Shown in pieces: positions 25,601 through 36,454 of a DNA stretch of 64,000 nt. The DNA is from Adiantum capillus-veneris. Its lineage: Eukaryota > Streptophyta > Polypodiopsida > Polypodiales > Pteridaceae. A program made the translations under genes and the position numbers. The notes beneath the pieces were generated by a model. It did no database searches and was not told the DNA's origin. It saw only the letters and a program-made list of their open reading frames with translations. Each line of letters starts with the position of its first letter. Within the stretch, counting starts at the first letter, position 1. The stretch lies in assembly GCA_014529385.2 (NCBI GenBank), contig CM043967.1, positions 133,228,682 through 133,292,681 of the forward strand, given 5' to 3'.

Positions 25601-26617
25601 AGCTTTGTATATACGTACGTAGACTATACCTCTATATAATTAATCCACATGGGATCTATGAATAAGTAATGGGGGATAATAATCATACATGCTTAGGCCT
25701 CTTGTCTAGCTGGACACTAAGCTATGATATATTAACATCGAGAGAGATGATGAGCTACAATAATAACTATGACCTACGATATAAATAATGCACACTAAAA
25801 ATTACGATACATATAGTCTAGTAATTGAATAACAATCTAGCATATAAACAACAAGCTAGAGTTGTTGTGATACTCATTCTTTGGGTGGCTAGTGTACATG
25901 TTTCGTATATCCACTAGATAGGATATAAATTAGAGATATACAAAGATAGTGCATGGTAATAAGGTGTGATAGTAATTATGATACCACATGTAATTATTAC
26001 GATGATCCCAACGATATGTGATGCGATAATAATGATGGTATTCACGTGCATATATTGTCTAGCTAGAAAATAGTGAAAATGGATATAAACCCTAAACTTA
26101 TAGTAATTATGATCCACATGTATAGATAGTTAATATTAACATGAACGTAAAATGCCAACATATAGATAACTAATTGACAGACTTGCCTTGAATATTTCAA
26201 TACATGCAATCTATAAATAAATAATAATGATACATGCATTCCTAGGTCTCTAGTCTAAAAAAACTCATATATGATATATTAACATCGAAAGAGACAATGA
26301 GCTAGAATAATAAGTACAAGCTACGATATAAATAATTCACGCTAATGAATCTGATACATATAGTCTATAAGTTGAACAATGATTCAGCATATAAGCAATA
26401 ATAGGCTACAAGAGTTGTGAATATAACCCTTTTTTGGGTGGATAGTGTACATGTTTATGGTATCCACTACATTGGTTGTAAATTAGAGATACATGAAGAT
26501 ATTAGTTGATAGTAAGGTTTGACGATCACTATGATACCACATGAAATTTTTATGATGATATAATAATGATGGCAGTGCATGTAGTACTGTCTAGTTGGGA
26601 AGTAGTGAGATAGGATA
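22686..26617. repeat. Satellite array, segment B, with 1.94-kb higher-order repeat
   Basis: Continuation of the satellite after the gypsy insertion. Two copies of a roughly 1.94-kb higher-order unit are visible: matching points at 23975 and 25914 (step 1939), and at 22686 and about 24626. Related single copies appear at 9770-11700 and 37940-39900. This unit lacks some modules of the 2.35-kb unit and has its own variants (for example ACCACGTGGATAGATAG). No gene is supported. Confidence 0.85.
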
Positions 26618-26629
26618 CACTACAAGAGG
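26618..26629 (+). repeat. CACTA left terminal inverted repeat
   Basis: CACTACAAGAGG, matched in inverted orientation at 37046-37057. Subterminal AGCGACGCTC repeats begin about 10 bp inside. Confidence 0.9.
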
Positions 26630-26885
26630 CTATTCATTTTAGCGACGCTCACACAGCGACGCTCAAAACAAAAAAATTCCCGGTGTCGCTATTGTTGAGC
26701 TTATATGTGAAGCTACTCAATATATGGCTTCTCTATATATGGCACTCAGGTCCCCTCTATATATACATCATCTCATGTGTGTATTCTATACACTTTGGGG
26801 TTTTACTTTTGTGCTCTCTCCTTCTTTCGCAACATGGTATCAGAGCAGTACGTTTTTGTTTTCGATTTTTTTCCTGATCAAAATC

Positions 26886-27600
26886 GATTTTGCAGAAACT
26901 ATGCGCGAAAGGAATTGGAATCGATGTGGTCTACAACTTTGCAGAAGAAAGTTTCTTCAAATTCTGCACCGATTTTGAGTTATCGTTCGCGGACTGCGTA
27001 CATACCTGAAAAACAGCTTCCGCGTTTTGTTTTTGATTTTTCTGCTAATTGGAAACGATTTTGCAGAAACTACCCGCGAAAGAGACCGGAATCAATATGG
27101 TCTACAACTTTGCAGAAGGAAGTGTTTTCAAATTCTGCACCGATTTTGAGTTATCGTTCGTTGACAGCGTACATACCTAAAAAGCAACTTTCGCTTTTTG
27201 TTTTTTATTTTTCTGCTAATTGAAAACGATTTTGCAGAAACTACCTACTCTAGAGACCGGAATCGATGTGGTCTACAACTTTGCAGAAGAAAGTGTTTTT
27301 AAATTCTGCACCGATTTTGAGTTATCGTTCGCGGACTGCGTACATACCTAAAAAGCAATTTCCGTTTTTTGTTTTTTATTTTTCTTCTTATTGAAAACGA
27401 TTTTGCAGAAACTACCCGCGTGAGAGACCGGAATCGATGTGTTCTACAACTTTGCAGAAGAAACTACCCGCGATGGGGATTGGAATCGATGTGGTCTATA
27501 ACTTTGCACAAGAAAGTTTCTCTAAATTCTGCACCGATTTTGGGTTATCGTCTCGGACTGCGAATATGTTTGAAAATCAAAATTTTACTTTTTGCTTTTG
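26886..27600. repeat. 171-bp tandem repeat
   Basis: Four to five copies of a 171-bp unit inside the TRIM-like element, just after the primer-binding site. GATTTTGCAGAAACT starts at 26886, 27057, 27228 and 27399, a constant step of 171. Each unit also has GGTCTACAACTTTGCAGAAG and GCACCGATTTTGAGTTATCG. The short open frames across it reflect the unit being a multiple of three and are not evidence of coding. Confidence 0.85.
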
Positions 27601-27849
27601 ATTTTTCTCATAATTGAAAACTTCTCAATTATATTTTTCTTCATCAATCATATATTTGTTACTGACGTAACTTTGCTGCAAAAGCCAGTTACACATCGTT
27701 CCGATTCAGTCGAGCCGTTGATGATCGTCCAAATTCTATCGACCTACTGTTGGTACATGATCTTTTGTTATATGTTATACTCGTTCATTGATTCTCGTAT
27801 AATTATTCTTTTAGAGATATAGTTTACGTCGTTTTATTTATAATTTCTC

Positions 27850-28270
27850 ATTGATACCATAGTGATTTTGATGGTACCATGATGATGTTTTGTTAATACT
27901 TTGGTCATGGTGATTTTCGTTGATACCATGATGATATGTCATTGATACCATGGTTATTCTCGGTGGTGCCATGATGATATTTCGTTGATACCATGGTTAT
28001 TCTCGGTGATTCCATGATGATATTTCGTTGATTCCATGGTGATTTTTGTTGATACCATGATGATGTTTTGTTGATACCATGGTTATTCTCGGTGATACCA
28101 TGATGTTGTTTCGTTGATACCATGGTTATTCTCGGTGATGCCATGATGATGTTTCGTTGATACCATGGTTATTCTTGGTGATGTCATGATGTTGTTTCGT
28201 TGATACAATGATTATTCTCGGTGATATCATGATGCTTTTCGTTGATACCATGATCGTTTATTCATTTTTA
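27850..28270. repeat. Minisatellite, about 21-22 bp subunit
   Basis: Tandem variants of TTGATACCATGGTTATTCTCGG type. GATACCATG-like blocks recur every 21-22 bp (for example 27984, 28006, 28028, 28049 and 28070), often paired into a 43-bp unit. The related element at 41886-44866 has a similar CCATGGCAT-rich tract at 42590-42850. Confidence 0.8.
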
Positions 28271-29110
28271 TTGATATAATGATGATATTTTGTTAAATAC
28301 TTTGATGGTATTCATTGATCACTACATTGATAAATGTTGTTTTATGTAGTATATACACATATCATTTGTATCACGTAATCACACATTTTGTACTTTTACG
28401 TTTATACTTTATGTACCATATGTTGACGTGCGTATATATGTCGTCAAAAGAGTGGCGTCGCGAACCATCTCTTATGGCATTCTGAACGTAATTATTTCAT
28501 TAACGATGCTAATAATTTTCATGACATGTTTTTTTTTGGAGTCTATGATCTATGTAGGATTGATCAAAGAATTGATTTTATGAAGACAAACTTGGTGACA
28601 ATAAAAGATTTATGAAGATATGTTTGGTGATGCCATATTGATGACAACATGAAGACATGTTTGGTGATGCGATATTGATGACAAGCTACACAGCAGATTC
28701 ACGGAGACACTTTTGATTACAAGCTAATCGATAGCTTTTACACCTCTTTATTGAACCTTTGTATTCATTATTGTATTTGATAGGATAGGAGTAATGTAAC
28801 TCCTCATAAAACATTCATTGTAAAAGGAGTGATGTAGCTCCTCGTAAACATTTGTATATTCAATGATTTTTATAATATAACGGTGGGTGTATATAGAGCT
28901 GTGGGTTTTTCCCTTGATCCCCCAAGGGTTTTTTCATCCACAGTTAGGGACCCTTATTTGAGCGGGGATGTTGAGCTTATATGTGAAGCTACTCAATATA
29001 TGGCTTCTCTATATATGGCACCCAGGTCCCCTCTATATATACATCATCTCATGTGTGTATTCTATACACTTTGGGGTTCTACTTCTGTGCTCTCTCCTTC
29101 TCTCTCAACA

Positions 29111-29156
29111 GCTATGAGCGTCGCAAATTTACTTGTAAATTTGCGACGCTCATAGC
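29111..29156. repeat. Perfect palindrome in CACTA subterminal region
   Basis: Two 21-bp arms (29111-29131 and 29136-29156) are exact inverted copies around the loop CTTG, and each contains the subterminal motif GAGCGTCGC. Before the TRIM-like element inserted, the stem continued on both sides with GTCGCTAT and its complement. It could be a binding site for the TNPA-like protein. Confidence 0.8.
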
Positions 29157-29385
29157 GACGCCGGCTGGGCTAAAAAAAATAGCAGAGAGCGCCCAAAAAC
29201 TCAGATCTCAGATCTGAGTTTTTCGGCGCCCTCAAGAAAGGAGCAGGTAGCGCTCTCCCTCTCTCTCTCTCTCTCTCTCTCTTTCTTCTCCACAGACACA
29301 CACACACACACACACGCACGGGGAGAGGAAGGAGAGCCAGGTATGCTCCTTCCCTCTCCTCACTCTCATGTTCCCTTCCCCTCTT

Positions 29386-29453
<68 letters not shown>

Positions 29454-29700
29454 TGTTTTTGAGAGAGAGAGAGAAAGAGTACAAACATAAACAAAAATGC
29501 ACACACACATACATAAACAAAGAATGCACAGACACATTGAAAGAGGAAAAGAGAGAGAGAGAGAGCATGCATAAACAAAAAACGCACACATTGAGAGAGG
29601 AAAAGAGAGAGAGAACATGCATAAACAAAAAATGCACACATTGAGAGAGGAAAAGAGAGAGAAAACATGCATAAACAAAAAAACGCACACACATTGAGAG
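29157..29700. repeat. Microsatellite-rich stretch (CT, CA, GAGAG)
   Basis: Contains (CT)n at about 29257-29283, (CA)n at about 29293-29313, (CT)n followed by (CA)n at about 29390-29450, and four degenerate copies of an about 50-bp GAGAGGAAAAGAGAGAGA-ACATGCATAAACAAAAA block (about 29540-29690). Long minus-strand frames rich in Cys, Val, Leu and Ser arise from these repeats and are not genes. Confidence 0.85.
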
Positions 29701-29830
29701 AGAAAGAGAGAAACTAATTTAACGTCGTAGGAAACTAATTAAAATTAAAAGACCTAAAGATCTAGCCGACGAGGAGTTGAACTGAAGACCTATTATTCAA
29801 GAGGGAAATGGCATAACCAATCTATCATAC
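29700..29830 (-). repeat. SINE-like tRNA-derived sequence (copy in CACTA)
   Basis: On the minus strand an A-box-like TGATAGATTGG (29817-29827) and a B-box-like CAGTTCAACTCC (29772-29783) are spaced as in a tRNA-type Pol III promoter. They are followed by a body with GATCTTTAGG and GTTTCCTACGACGTT. A close relative lies at 58640-58800. Body-only copies also occur at about 29932-29965 and 30622-30665. It could instead be a decayed tRNA pseudogene. No target-site duplication was identified. Confidence 0.45.
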
Positions 29831-29924
29831 TTGGCATGGGTGATAGAAAGGTTATACCATTTATCTCTTTTTATTGGCACACACATCCACACACGCGCAC
29901 ACACACAAGAAGAAGAGAGTTATA

Positions 29925-30100
29925 ACGTCGTAGGAAACTATCCTAAAAGACGTTAAAGATTAGGTTAGATGTAGACTTACGTTAAATTAGATTTAGGTTT
30001 ATTTAAGTTAAATTAGATTAGATTTAGGTTTATTTCTAGTTAGATTTACGTTTATTTACGCTAGATTTAGATTTACGTTATATTAGATTAGATTTAGGTC
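29925..30100. repeat. Direct repeat left of captured gene fragment
   Basis: A block with AACGTCGTAGGAAACTATCC, GACGTTAAAGATTAGGTTAG and many TTAGATTTAGGTTTATT variants. It is repeated at 30525-30760 on the other side of the HIPP-like fragment. The two copies bracket the captured segment and may mark how it was acquired or duplicated. Confidence 0.7.
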
Positions 30101-30459
30101 TCCATAGACTGCGATGCCTGCATGAAGCGGGTGAAGAAAGCCCTCAATGGAATATAGGGTATTGCTGCCTTCACTCATGGTGGGCTCCGTCGATCCAAAA
30201 GTACTGGTGAAATGTCTTCAGAAAATAGGGAAGAAGGTGGATCTTCAAGGCGGCAAGAGTCACTACACCCCCGACAATGACCATCTAGACAACCTCTAGT
30301 CATTCAACAGCAACTTCAAAGTTAGTAACAAGAGCAAGAATGGTCCAAAGGGCCAATTGCTGTCGTCAGATGTGGATGGAGATGAGGCAGCGTCACCGCC
30401 GGAAGTTAACTCTCACATCTTTAGTGATGAGAATGCCAACTCTTGCCGAGTTATGTGAA
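30098..30459 (+). pseudogene. Captured HIPP-type heavy-metal-associated gene fragment
   Basis: Host-gene fragment inside the CACTA element. It starts after an AG acceptor-like site with VSIDCDACMKRVKKALNGI, which has the CxxC metal-binding motif of an HMA domain. An in-frame TAG follows, then a frame change. The second frame resumes with MVGSVDPKVLVKCLQKIGKK and VDLQ, a match to the second half of HMA domains in heavy-metal-associated isoprenylated plant proteins. It runs (one TAG near 30297) to a C-terminal CRVM and TGA at about 30457-30459, the position and shape of the CaaX farnesylation box these proteins end with. HIPPs bind metals or act in stress signalling at membranes. The breaks make it a pseudogene. 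Start and boundaries are approximate. Confidence 0.75.
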
Positions 30460-30524
30460 AAATTATGTGTTAAATCAGTTTTAAGGTTCTTATAATCCCT
30501 GTTAGTTTAGTTCTTTGTTTTTAA

Positions 30525-30760
30525 TATAACATAATTTACGTTAGATTTAGATTTATGTTATATTAGATTAGAATTAGGTTTATTTAGGTTTACCCACACA
30601 CACACACACACAAGAAGAGAGTTTTAACGTCGTAGGAAACTATCCCAAAAGACGTTAAAGATTAGGTTAGATGTAGACTTACGTTAAATTAGATTTAGGT
30701 TTATTTTTGGTTAGATTTATGTTTATTTAGATTTATGCTTATTTACGTTAGATCGAGTCC
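30525..30760. repeat. Direct repeat right of captured gene fragment
   Basis: Second copy of the 29925-30100 block, with an internal (CA)n. Together the copies flank the HIPP fragment. Sequence 30761-31040 beyond it shows no recognisable feature. Confidence 0.7.
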
Positions 30761-31040
30761 ACGCAAGAATTACTTACGGTTTAGGGTTTAGAGTTAGACG
30801 AACAGTGAAAAGATCTACTGTGAAAAGATGTTAAAATGCTGTGAAGTGCTACAGCTACAGAAGAGGCAAAGGGGTTTTGTCCACTACATGCAGTATCATG
30901 TAGACGTGGGTCTGTAGATTTATTGTACCCACAAATATAGGTATTGACCAATAAAGACGAGATTATAACCCGGTGGTTCTGATCTCCGTGCACCTCTAGA
31001 CCGAGGTGTGCGGGGATTGGACATGACTAGAGAATGTGAG

Positions 31041-31042
<2 letters not shown>

Positions 31043-31079
<37 letters not shown>
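31043..31079. repeat. (GA)n microsatellite
   Basis: Uninterrupted GA dinucleotides about 64-100 bp upstream of the TNP2 start codon. Confidence 0.9.
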
Positions 31080-31083
<4 letters not shown>

Positions 31084-31142
31084 GAAGAATGCAAATAGAA
31101 TATTAAATTTGTTGTCCAGGTTATAAGATTTTTATCCTCATT

Positions 31143-34100
31143 ATGAGTAGTGACGAGGATGTGGGACGGTCCAACCAAAACATCTATCTCTCAACGAGGG
31201 TCTTATGTCCTTGTAATCAATGCAAGCATGCTGTGCGACAGACAAGACGTGTTTCTTTGCAGCACGTTCGTGAATTTGGCGAGTTCGATCCATCTATTAT
31301 AGATCGAGTTGTTGCCAATTATAACTCATCAGACTCTGACGCTGGCCAACAAGCAGCAATCTTGCAACCCAATAGACGTGTTCGCAGGCGCTTTGGTCAA
31401 GCAGCATATGTGAGGCCACAAGATGTAGCCTCTGACAGCTCGGGGGGTGATCATGCAGAGCACACTCCCAACGAGGCAATGTTTGAGCCCGAGATTGATG
31501 AAATGATCGAGACGATCATGGATTCAGAAAGGCTTATCTATGATGATATGAAAAGTGAAGCTGATACGCCATTGTATAATGGAGCACGTATGTCTAGATT
31601 GAAAGCACTCCTGGTTCTTCTCAACATGCCGGCAAAGTTTGGATGGAGTGACACTAGCGTCACAGCGCTTTTCAGGTGATTTATTACAATTAGTTTACTT
31701 TAATAAAACTCTAAATGTATAATGATCTGATAGATTTTTACACAACTGTATCGTATTTTTATGTTGTGTAGATTGTTTAAAGAGAACATACTACCAGCTG
31801 ACAATGTGATGCCAGATTCCTGAGATGAAGCAAGAAAGATTTTGCGAAACTTGGGGATGGATTACAATTCTATCCACGCTTGTCCTAATGACTGCATTCT
31901 TTTCAGAGGGGAATACATAGACATGGAGAAGTGTCCGAAATGTGATTCCAAAAGATATCGAGTAGATCTCCACGGGACAAAAATTCCACAAAAGGTTTTG
32001 CGAAATTTTCCTCTGCTTCCTCGTATCAAGCATTTCTTCGAATGTAAGTCCATGGCCGCCCTAACATCATGGCATGAGGAGAATAAATCTTCGGATGGTG
32101 TGCTACGAATTTCTGCAGATTGCGCAGCCTGGAAACATATAGATGGAACATGGTCGGATTTTGCCAGGGAAGCTCGAAATTTGCGCTTAGGCCTGGCTAT
32201 GGATGGCGTAAATCCATTTGGTCAAAGATCAACATCTTACAGTGTATGGCCCGTTGTCATCGTCAACTACAACATTCCCCCGTGGTTGACTACGAAGAAG
32301 GGGCACCTATGGCTAAGCTTGATTGTGCCAGGGCGATATAAAGTGGAGAATATGCATGTGTATCTTCGTCCACTATTGGAAGAGCTACAACAATTGTGGA
32401 TTGGCATAGAGGTGGTGGATATGAGCCGACACACAGGACGACGGAATGCTTTGATCAGAGGCATTCTAATGTGGACCATGCATGACTATCCCGGGCTAAC
32501 AGAATGCTCAGGTGATCTATTGACACTCCTCACTTAGACACTGTAAATCTTGTTTTTTCCCATAGTTGATCTATTATCATGTGTATACATGCAGGGCTTC
32601 AAACAAGCGGATACAGAGCATGTGTCACATGTGGACCTAGACTAAATGCACGTAGGGCGCCCTCACTGAAGAAGCAAATCTATGAAGGTCATCAAGCGTA
32701 TCTTCCAGAGAATCATGTGTTACGCGACGGCTTTTTGGGAAGAGAGCCACCAAGGATGTCTGCACAAGCATGGTTAGAGCAGAAGGAGATGTGCGATGAC
32801 AGATTGCCTCCAGGGATGAAGAGACTATCTCTATGGTACGAGTTACCATACTGGCCCCGACTCATGATCAATCACTTGCTCGATCCAATGCACATATTCA
32901 AGAATGTGGGTAATCTACTATGGGACCATCTGACCGGCAAGAAAGATACTTTGGGAGCCAGAGTTGACCTTAGAAATGTGGATCGTATGGAGCAATATTG
33001 GCCGCAAACAGCGTCTGATGGATCGATAAAACTCCCTAAAGCACCATGGATTTTCACAGGAGCCCAAGAACGCAAAGTAAAAGAGACCATTCGATCTTTG
33101 CGGACCCCCACTGGCGTAATGCACTCGCTCCGAACGTGTTTTACTAAAGAAGGAAAGCTTACCGGTTTGAAGTCACACGATTGGCATAAAATGTGTCAGG
33201 TACGTTCATAGTGGACTTTAATATCATTGCATAAAATGTGGACTTTAATATCATTGCTGCACATACTTTACAGTTTATTTTACCGGTTGCCATTGAGGGA
33301 TGTTTGTCTCTCGACATCCGTAACACAATCTACAAACTTGCAAAGCTGGTGCAATGGATCTCACAAAAGGAGATCAACGTAGACTCCATACCATTCGCCA
33401 AACTAAATGCTGTGGAGCTTGTGTGCATGTTTGAGAAACATTTTCCTACTACCATACTAACCATTCAGGTGCATCTTCTTGTTCACATAGTTGATGAGGT
33501 GGAAATAGCTGGCACAGTTCATTCCAGATGGATGTTCTTCTTAGAACGTTTCATGAAAACGCTTAAGGGATATGTGCATCAAAAGGCACGTCCGAAGGGT
33601 AGCATGGCAGAAGGTTGGTTGGTATCAGAGTCCCTAGTGTACATTGGAGAGTGGCTAGACGGATTTGATAAAGCCCGGGACACGCTATGGAGAACCATAG
33701 ATGATGAGCGCATATATGGGATTGTCATGTGCAATCTCGGTGTTGAGAAGAAGATGACGGAAGATCTAGAGGCTAAAATCAACCGATTTTGCATGCTTCA
33801 CAATCCAGTGATGCAAAAGTGGATTTCACAATATGAGGATGCAAAGCAAGAGCGACAAAGGGCACGAATCGAGTGGAGACGGGGAAGACGACCACCGATT
33901 CACTATCCGACGGGTCTGGAGAGCCTACCAACATTCATGAGCTTAAGATGGTTGCAGAACCAATTGAAAAGCGCACAACAATGCGGTGATGAAGTGACTG
34001 AGGAAGAGTGGGAGTACTCTCAGGGTTGCGCGACCAAGGTAAGTTTGCAATGTACGACTAGCTAGTGACTTTATTTCTAAATGTTTGAACGGCCACTCAT

Positions 34101-34871
34101 AATCTTTGTTCGTTGTAGTATAAGTCATACACAGCAACATGGTGTAAAGGTCGACATTTTAGGGTGGAACGGATCGACAAAAAGCGTTTTACTCAAGATT
34201 GTGGAATCATGGCAAAATTTGAACAGTCTAGTCGACGACGTTCCTCTGATGTAGATCCTGTGGTGGAGGAACTCACTTACTTTGGCACACTACAAGAGAT
34301 TTTGAGGATCGATTACAGAGGATTTTTTGTCGACTTGTTCGACGTGCAATGGTTCAAGATAATCATGGAGGGTCGCAACGCTACTGTGCGTAGAGGAGAG
34401 TCTGGTTTTCTTGAGGTGGATTCTACTAAGAAATGGACTGACCTAAGAGACGCTTTCGTACTACCCGAGCATTGTGAACAAGTAAGTATGTAAATAGTTA
34501 ACATCCCCCTTTTACAAGTTATGTGCTTGAAGGCTCTCATGTAATTTATGTGGCTCTGGTAGGTAATATTTCATCCTTCAAAGTCTACATCAAACTGGTG
34601 GTACATAAGAGATGTAGCCCCTCGTAGTGCAAGGACGTATGAAGGCTACCATGTGCGAATCACAACGGCATCAATGGAGGAGATCAAAGAAGATGCTCAA
34701 TCAGAAGCGGCTGTGGTGGTGCCAGACGAGCATCAAGATGCTACTACTCTATATGGGGTGCATGCAGAGGAGCTACAAAATGAAACAGAGGATATGTGTT
34801 TAAACGGAGAGCTCTATATAGATATAGGAAGTTATGCTGAGTTATGCGAGGACGAGAGAGACATCTCTTAA
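31143..34871 (+). CDS. CACTA TNP2-type transposase, six exons, one in-frame stop
   Basis: Catalytic transposase of the surrounding CACTA element, expected to bind the element ends and cut and rejoin DNA. Inferred exons with GT/AG borders are 31143-31675, 31772-32511, 32595-33199, 33274-34038, 34119-34481 and 34563-34871, giving 1105 codons including the stop. Phases match at every join. Domains in order: transposase-associated N-terminus with CPCNQC (exon 1); Tnp2 core with LAMDGVNPF and MHDYPG (exon 2), then YRACVTCG and LLDPMHIF (exon 3); DUF4218 with HLLVHIVDEVEIAG and ERFMKTLKGYV (exon 4); DUF4216 with YFGTLQEILRIDYRG (exon 5). A TGA at 31821-31823, early in exon 2, interrupts an otherwise open frame. 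Skipping it by another acceptor would drop conserved residues, so I read it as nonsense. The start is the first ATG of the frame. Confidence 0.88.
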
Positions 34872-35143
34872 AGCCACAAATATTGTATTTGAACAATTTT
34901 GCTCCGTGTTGGAAAAGCTCTATCTCTCTAAGTACCTTCCATGGTGTATAACGCTCTTTTCTAGTCGCGCTCACATCTTTTGATTGAAAATTCTGAGTTT
35001 TTGACTTGCCTCTTCTATCACTCAATTCATTGCGTCATTGTATTTATATGCGTCATTACGTCATTGTATTTAATGGTCTTTGCGTCATTGTCTACTCTAT
35101 TCATTCAATATTAAGTTTAAATATTCGTGTGTTTAATGCAGGT

Positions 35144-36454
35144 ATGGATGATGAGGAGTTTCTTTCTTCTTTGTCACCGCAGCAGAGACAGTGGTACGTG
35201 GAGCATCATCGCTCTGGCGTATCATCGCGCGTTCCTACTCCATCCGCTTTGTCCCTCTCTTTCGGAGCATTCGACGCGCTCCGAAGCTTCGGTGTCGACG
35301 AGACGATCTTCACACTCGTCTAGACACCGGCGCTCTAGTGGTGGCGGTGGCTGTTGTTGTGGGGGTTCCGCTGCCGATGCCTCCACACCGCCTCGTGTTC
35401 GACGAGGCTCTTTACCCTCCCCTTCTTTGCCCACCCCCACACCAGCCACAGCATTGCCATCTACGCCAGGTTTTGCGCGGCTGACTATTCCTAGCAGCTA
35501 CACACCTCTACCTACTCCGCCAGGAGCCACCCCACTCGACACTCCTCGCTTCGGGGCCCAGACGCCGGTGGAGACACCTGACGTCCGTACCCCCATCGAC
35601 ACGCCACTAGAGACCCCTGCCGGGACACCCAGGTTCACGCGTCACCGGCCAGAGGGCTTGCCTTACTCCGTCGACTTCAGCGGCGGCATCATCATGGATG
35701 ATGACGGCAAGAAGGTGATCTCACGCATGCGTGGTCTTTGCTCTCAGCTATTTAGACACTACATACTAAACAAATGGAGTGAAGTACTAAGTGATTTAAA
35801 AGCCAGAGTCATCAGCATACTTCATGATGAGTTTCCTGTTCCAACACAGGATCAACGCTTCAATGAAGACCTGATGAAGATTCGAATGCGCGAATACTGC
35901 AAACACAAGCGTTCCAAAGTGCAAAAAGCAATCAAGCATGGGTGGAACAGGCCAGATTGGCTAGCCAAAGAAGATTGGAAGAATGCGAAGAAAGCAGCGT
36001 GCGAGAATCCCGACAAGTGGAAGCAACAAAAGGATGCAGCCAGAGCGCGAGTAGAGGCAGGGAGCTCGCACCACTTGGGGAGTGGTGGATGGGCATCATT
36101 TGAGGCCGATTTTGTAAGTGTTTTCACATTGCTCTTTATGTTCGATAGTTTAGGGTTTATGAGTTTTTTAATTCTAACATAATGAAATCTTTGTATGTTT
36201 TGACAGTGGTCGATGATAGGACGTGATCCCACACCATACGAGCACGAGTACGCAGTCAGGAAGGGCTTAAACGCCCTGATGGATATTCTCAGTTCTCGCG
36301 GCGGCATGGTTAGTATTAGGGTTTACTCTTTTCTATTTTTTGTATTGTTTTATAAATGTCGTTATTTGTTTATACTTACTGAAAGTTGTCTTATTGTCTT
36401 TTTTTGCAGAATCCGACAGATACGCCGCTTGGACGCGATGAGACGTCTGACTAG
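35144..36454 (+). CDS. CACTA second gene, Transposase_24 / TNPA-like
   Basis: Likely accessory protein of the CACTA element. In other EnSpm elements the TNPA-type product binds subterminal repeats. It begins MDDEEFLSSLSPQQRQWYVE after an AG acceptor at 35139-35140. A Ser-rich and then Pro/Thr-rich spacer follows, with TPLDTPRFG-like repeats. The conserved part includes KWKQQKDAARARVEAGSSHH and GSGGWASFEADF, similar to the Transposase_24 signature. Introns 36114-36206 and 36309-36409 have GT/AG ends. The short last exon ends DETSD with TAG at 36452-36454. The N-terminal frame and the main frame (open from 35127) differ, so either a frameshift near 35.25 kb or a mis-set start must be assumed. 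It lies 270 bp downstream of TNP2 on the same strand. Confidence 0.7.

Larger units (their letters stand above)
26693..29110 (+). mobile_element. Short-LTR (TRIM-like) retrotransposon nested in the CACTA element
   Basis: A 2418-bp non-autonomous LTR element. LTRs of 142 bp each (26693-26834 and 28969-29110) start TGTTGAGC and end in CA. The primer-binding site TGGTATCAGAGC is at 26835-26846, and a purine-rich stretch (GCGGGGA) precedes the 3' LTR. The 5-bp duplication GCTAT lies at 26688-26692 and 29111-29115. The LTRs differ at about five positions. The interior codes for nothing recognisable and consists largely of a 171-bp tandem repeat and a minisatellite. It is related to the element at 41886-44866. 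Confidence 0.88.

Noticed and set aside
26777-27617. Plus-strand frames of up to 148 codons with repeated FAENYAR-like segments
   Set aside because: They arise from the 171-bp tandem repeat inside a non-coding TRIM-like element. Different frames are open in different units.
27850-28270. Regularly spaced short repeats that could suggest a CRISPR array
   Set aside because: Units are contiguous degenerate tandem copies of about 21 bp with no unique spacers. This is a minisatellite in plant DNA.
29232-29694. Long Cys/Val/Leu/Ser-rich minus-strand frames resembling membrane proteins
   Set aside because: They come from (CT)n and (CA)n microsatellites. Three overlapping frames are open at once, which is typical of simple repeats.
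35222-35449. Minus-strand frame opposite the TNPA-like gene
   Set aside because: GC-rich antisense shadow of the Ser/Pro-rich spacer. No motif of its own.
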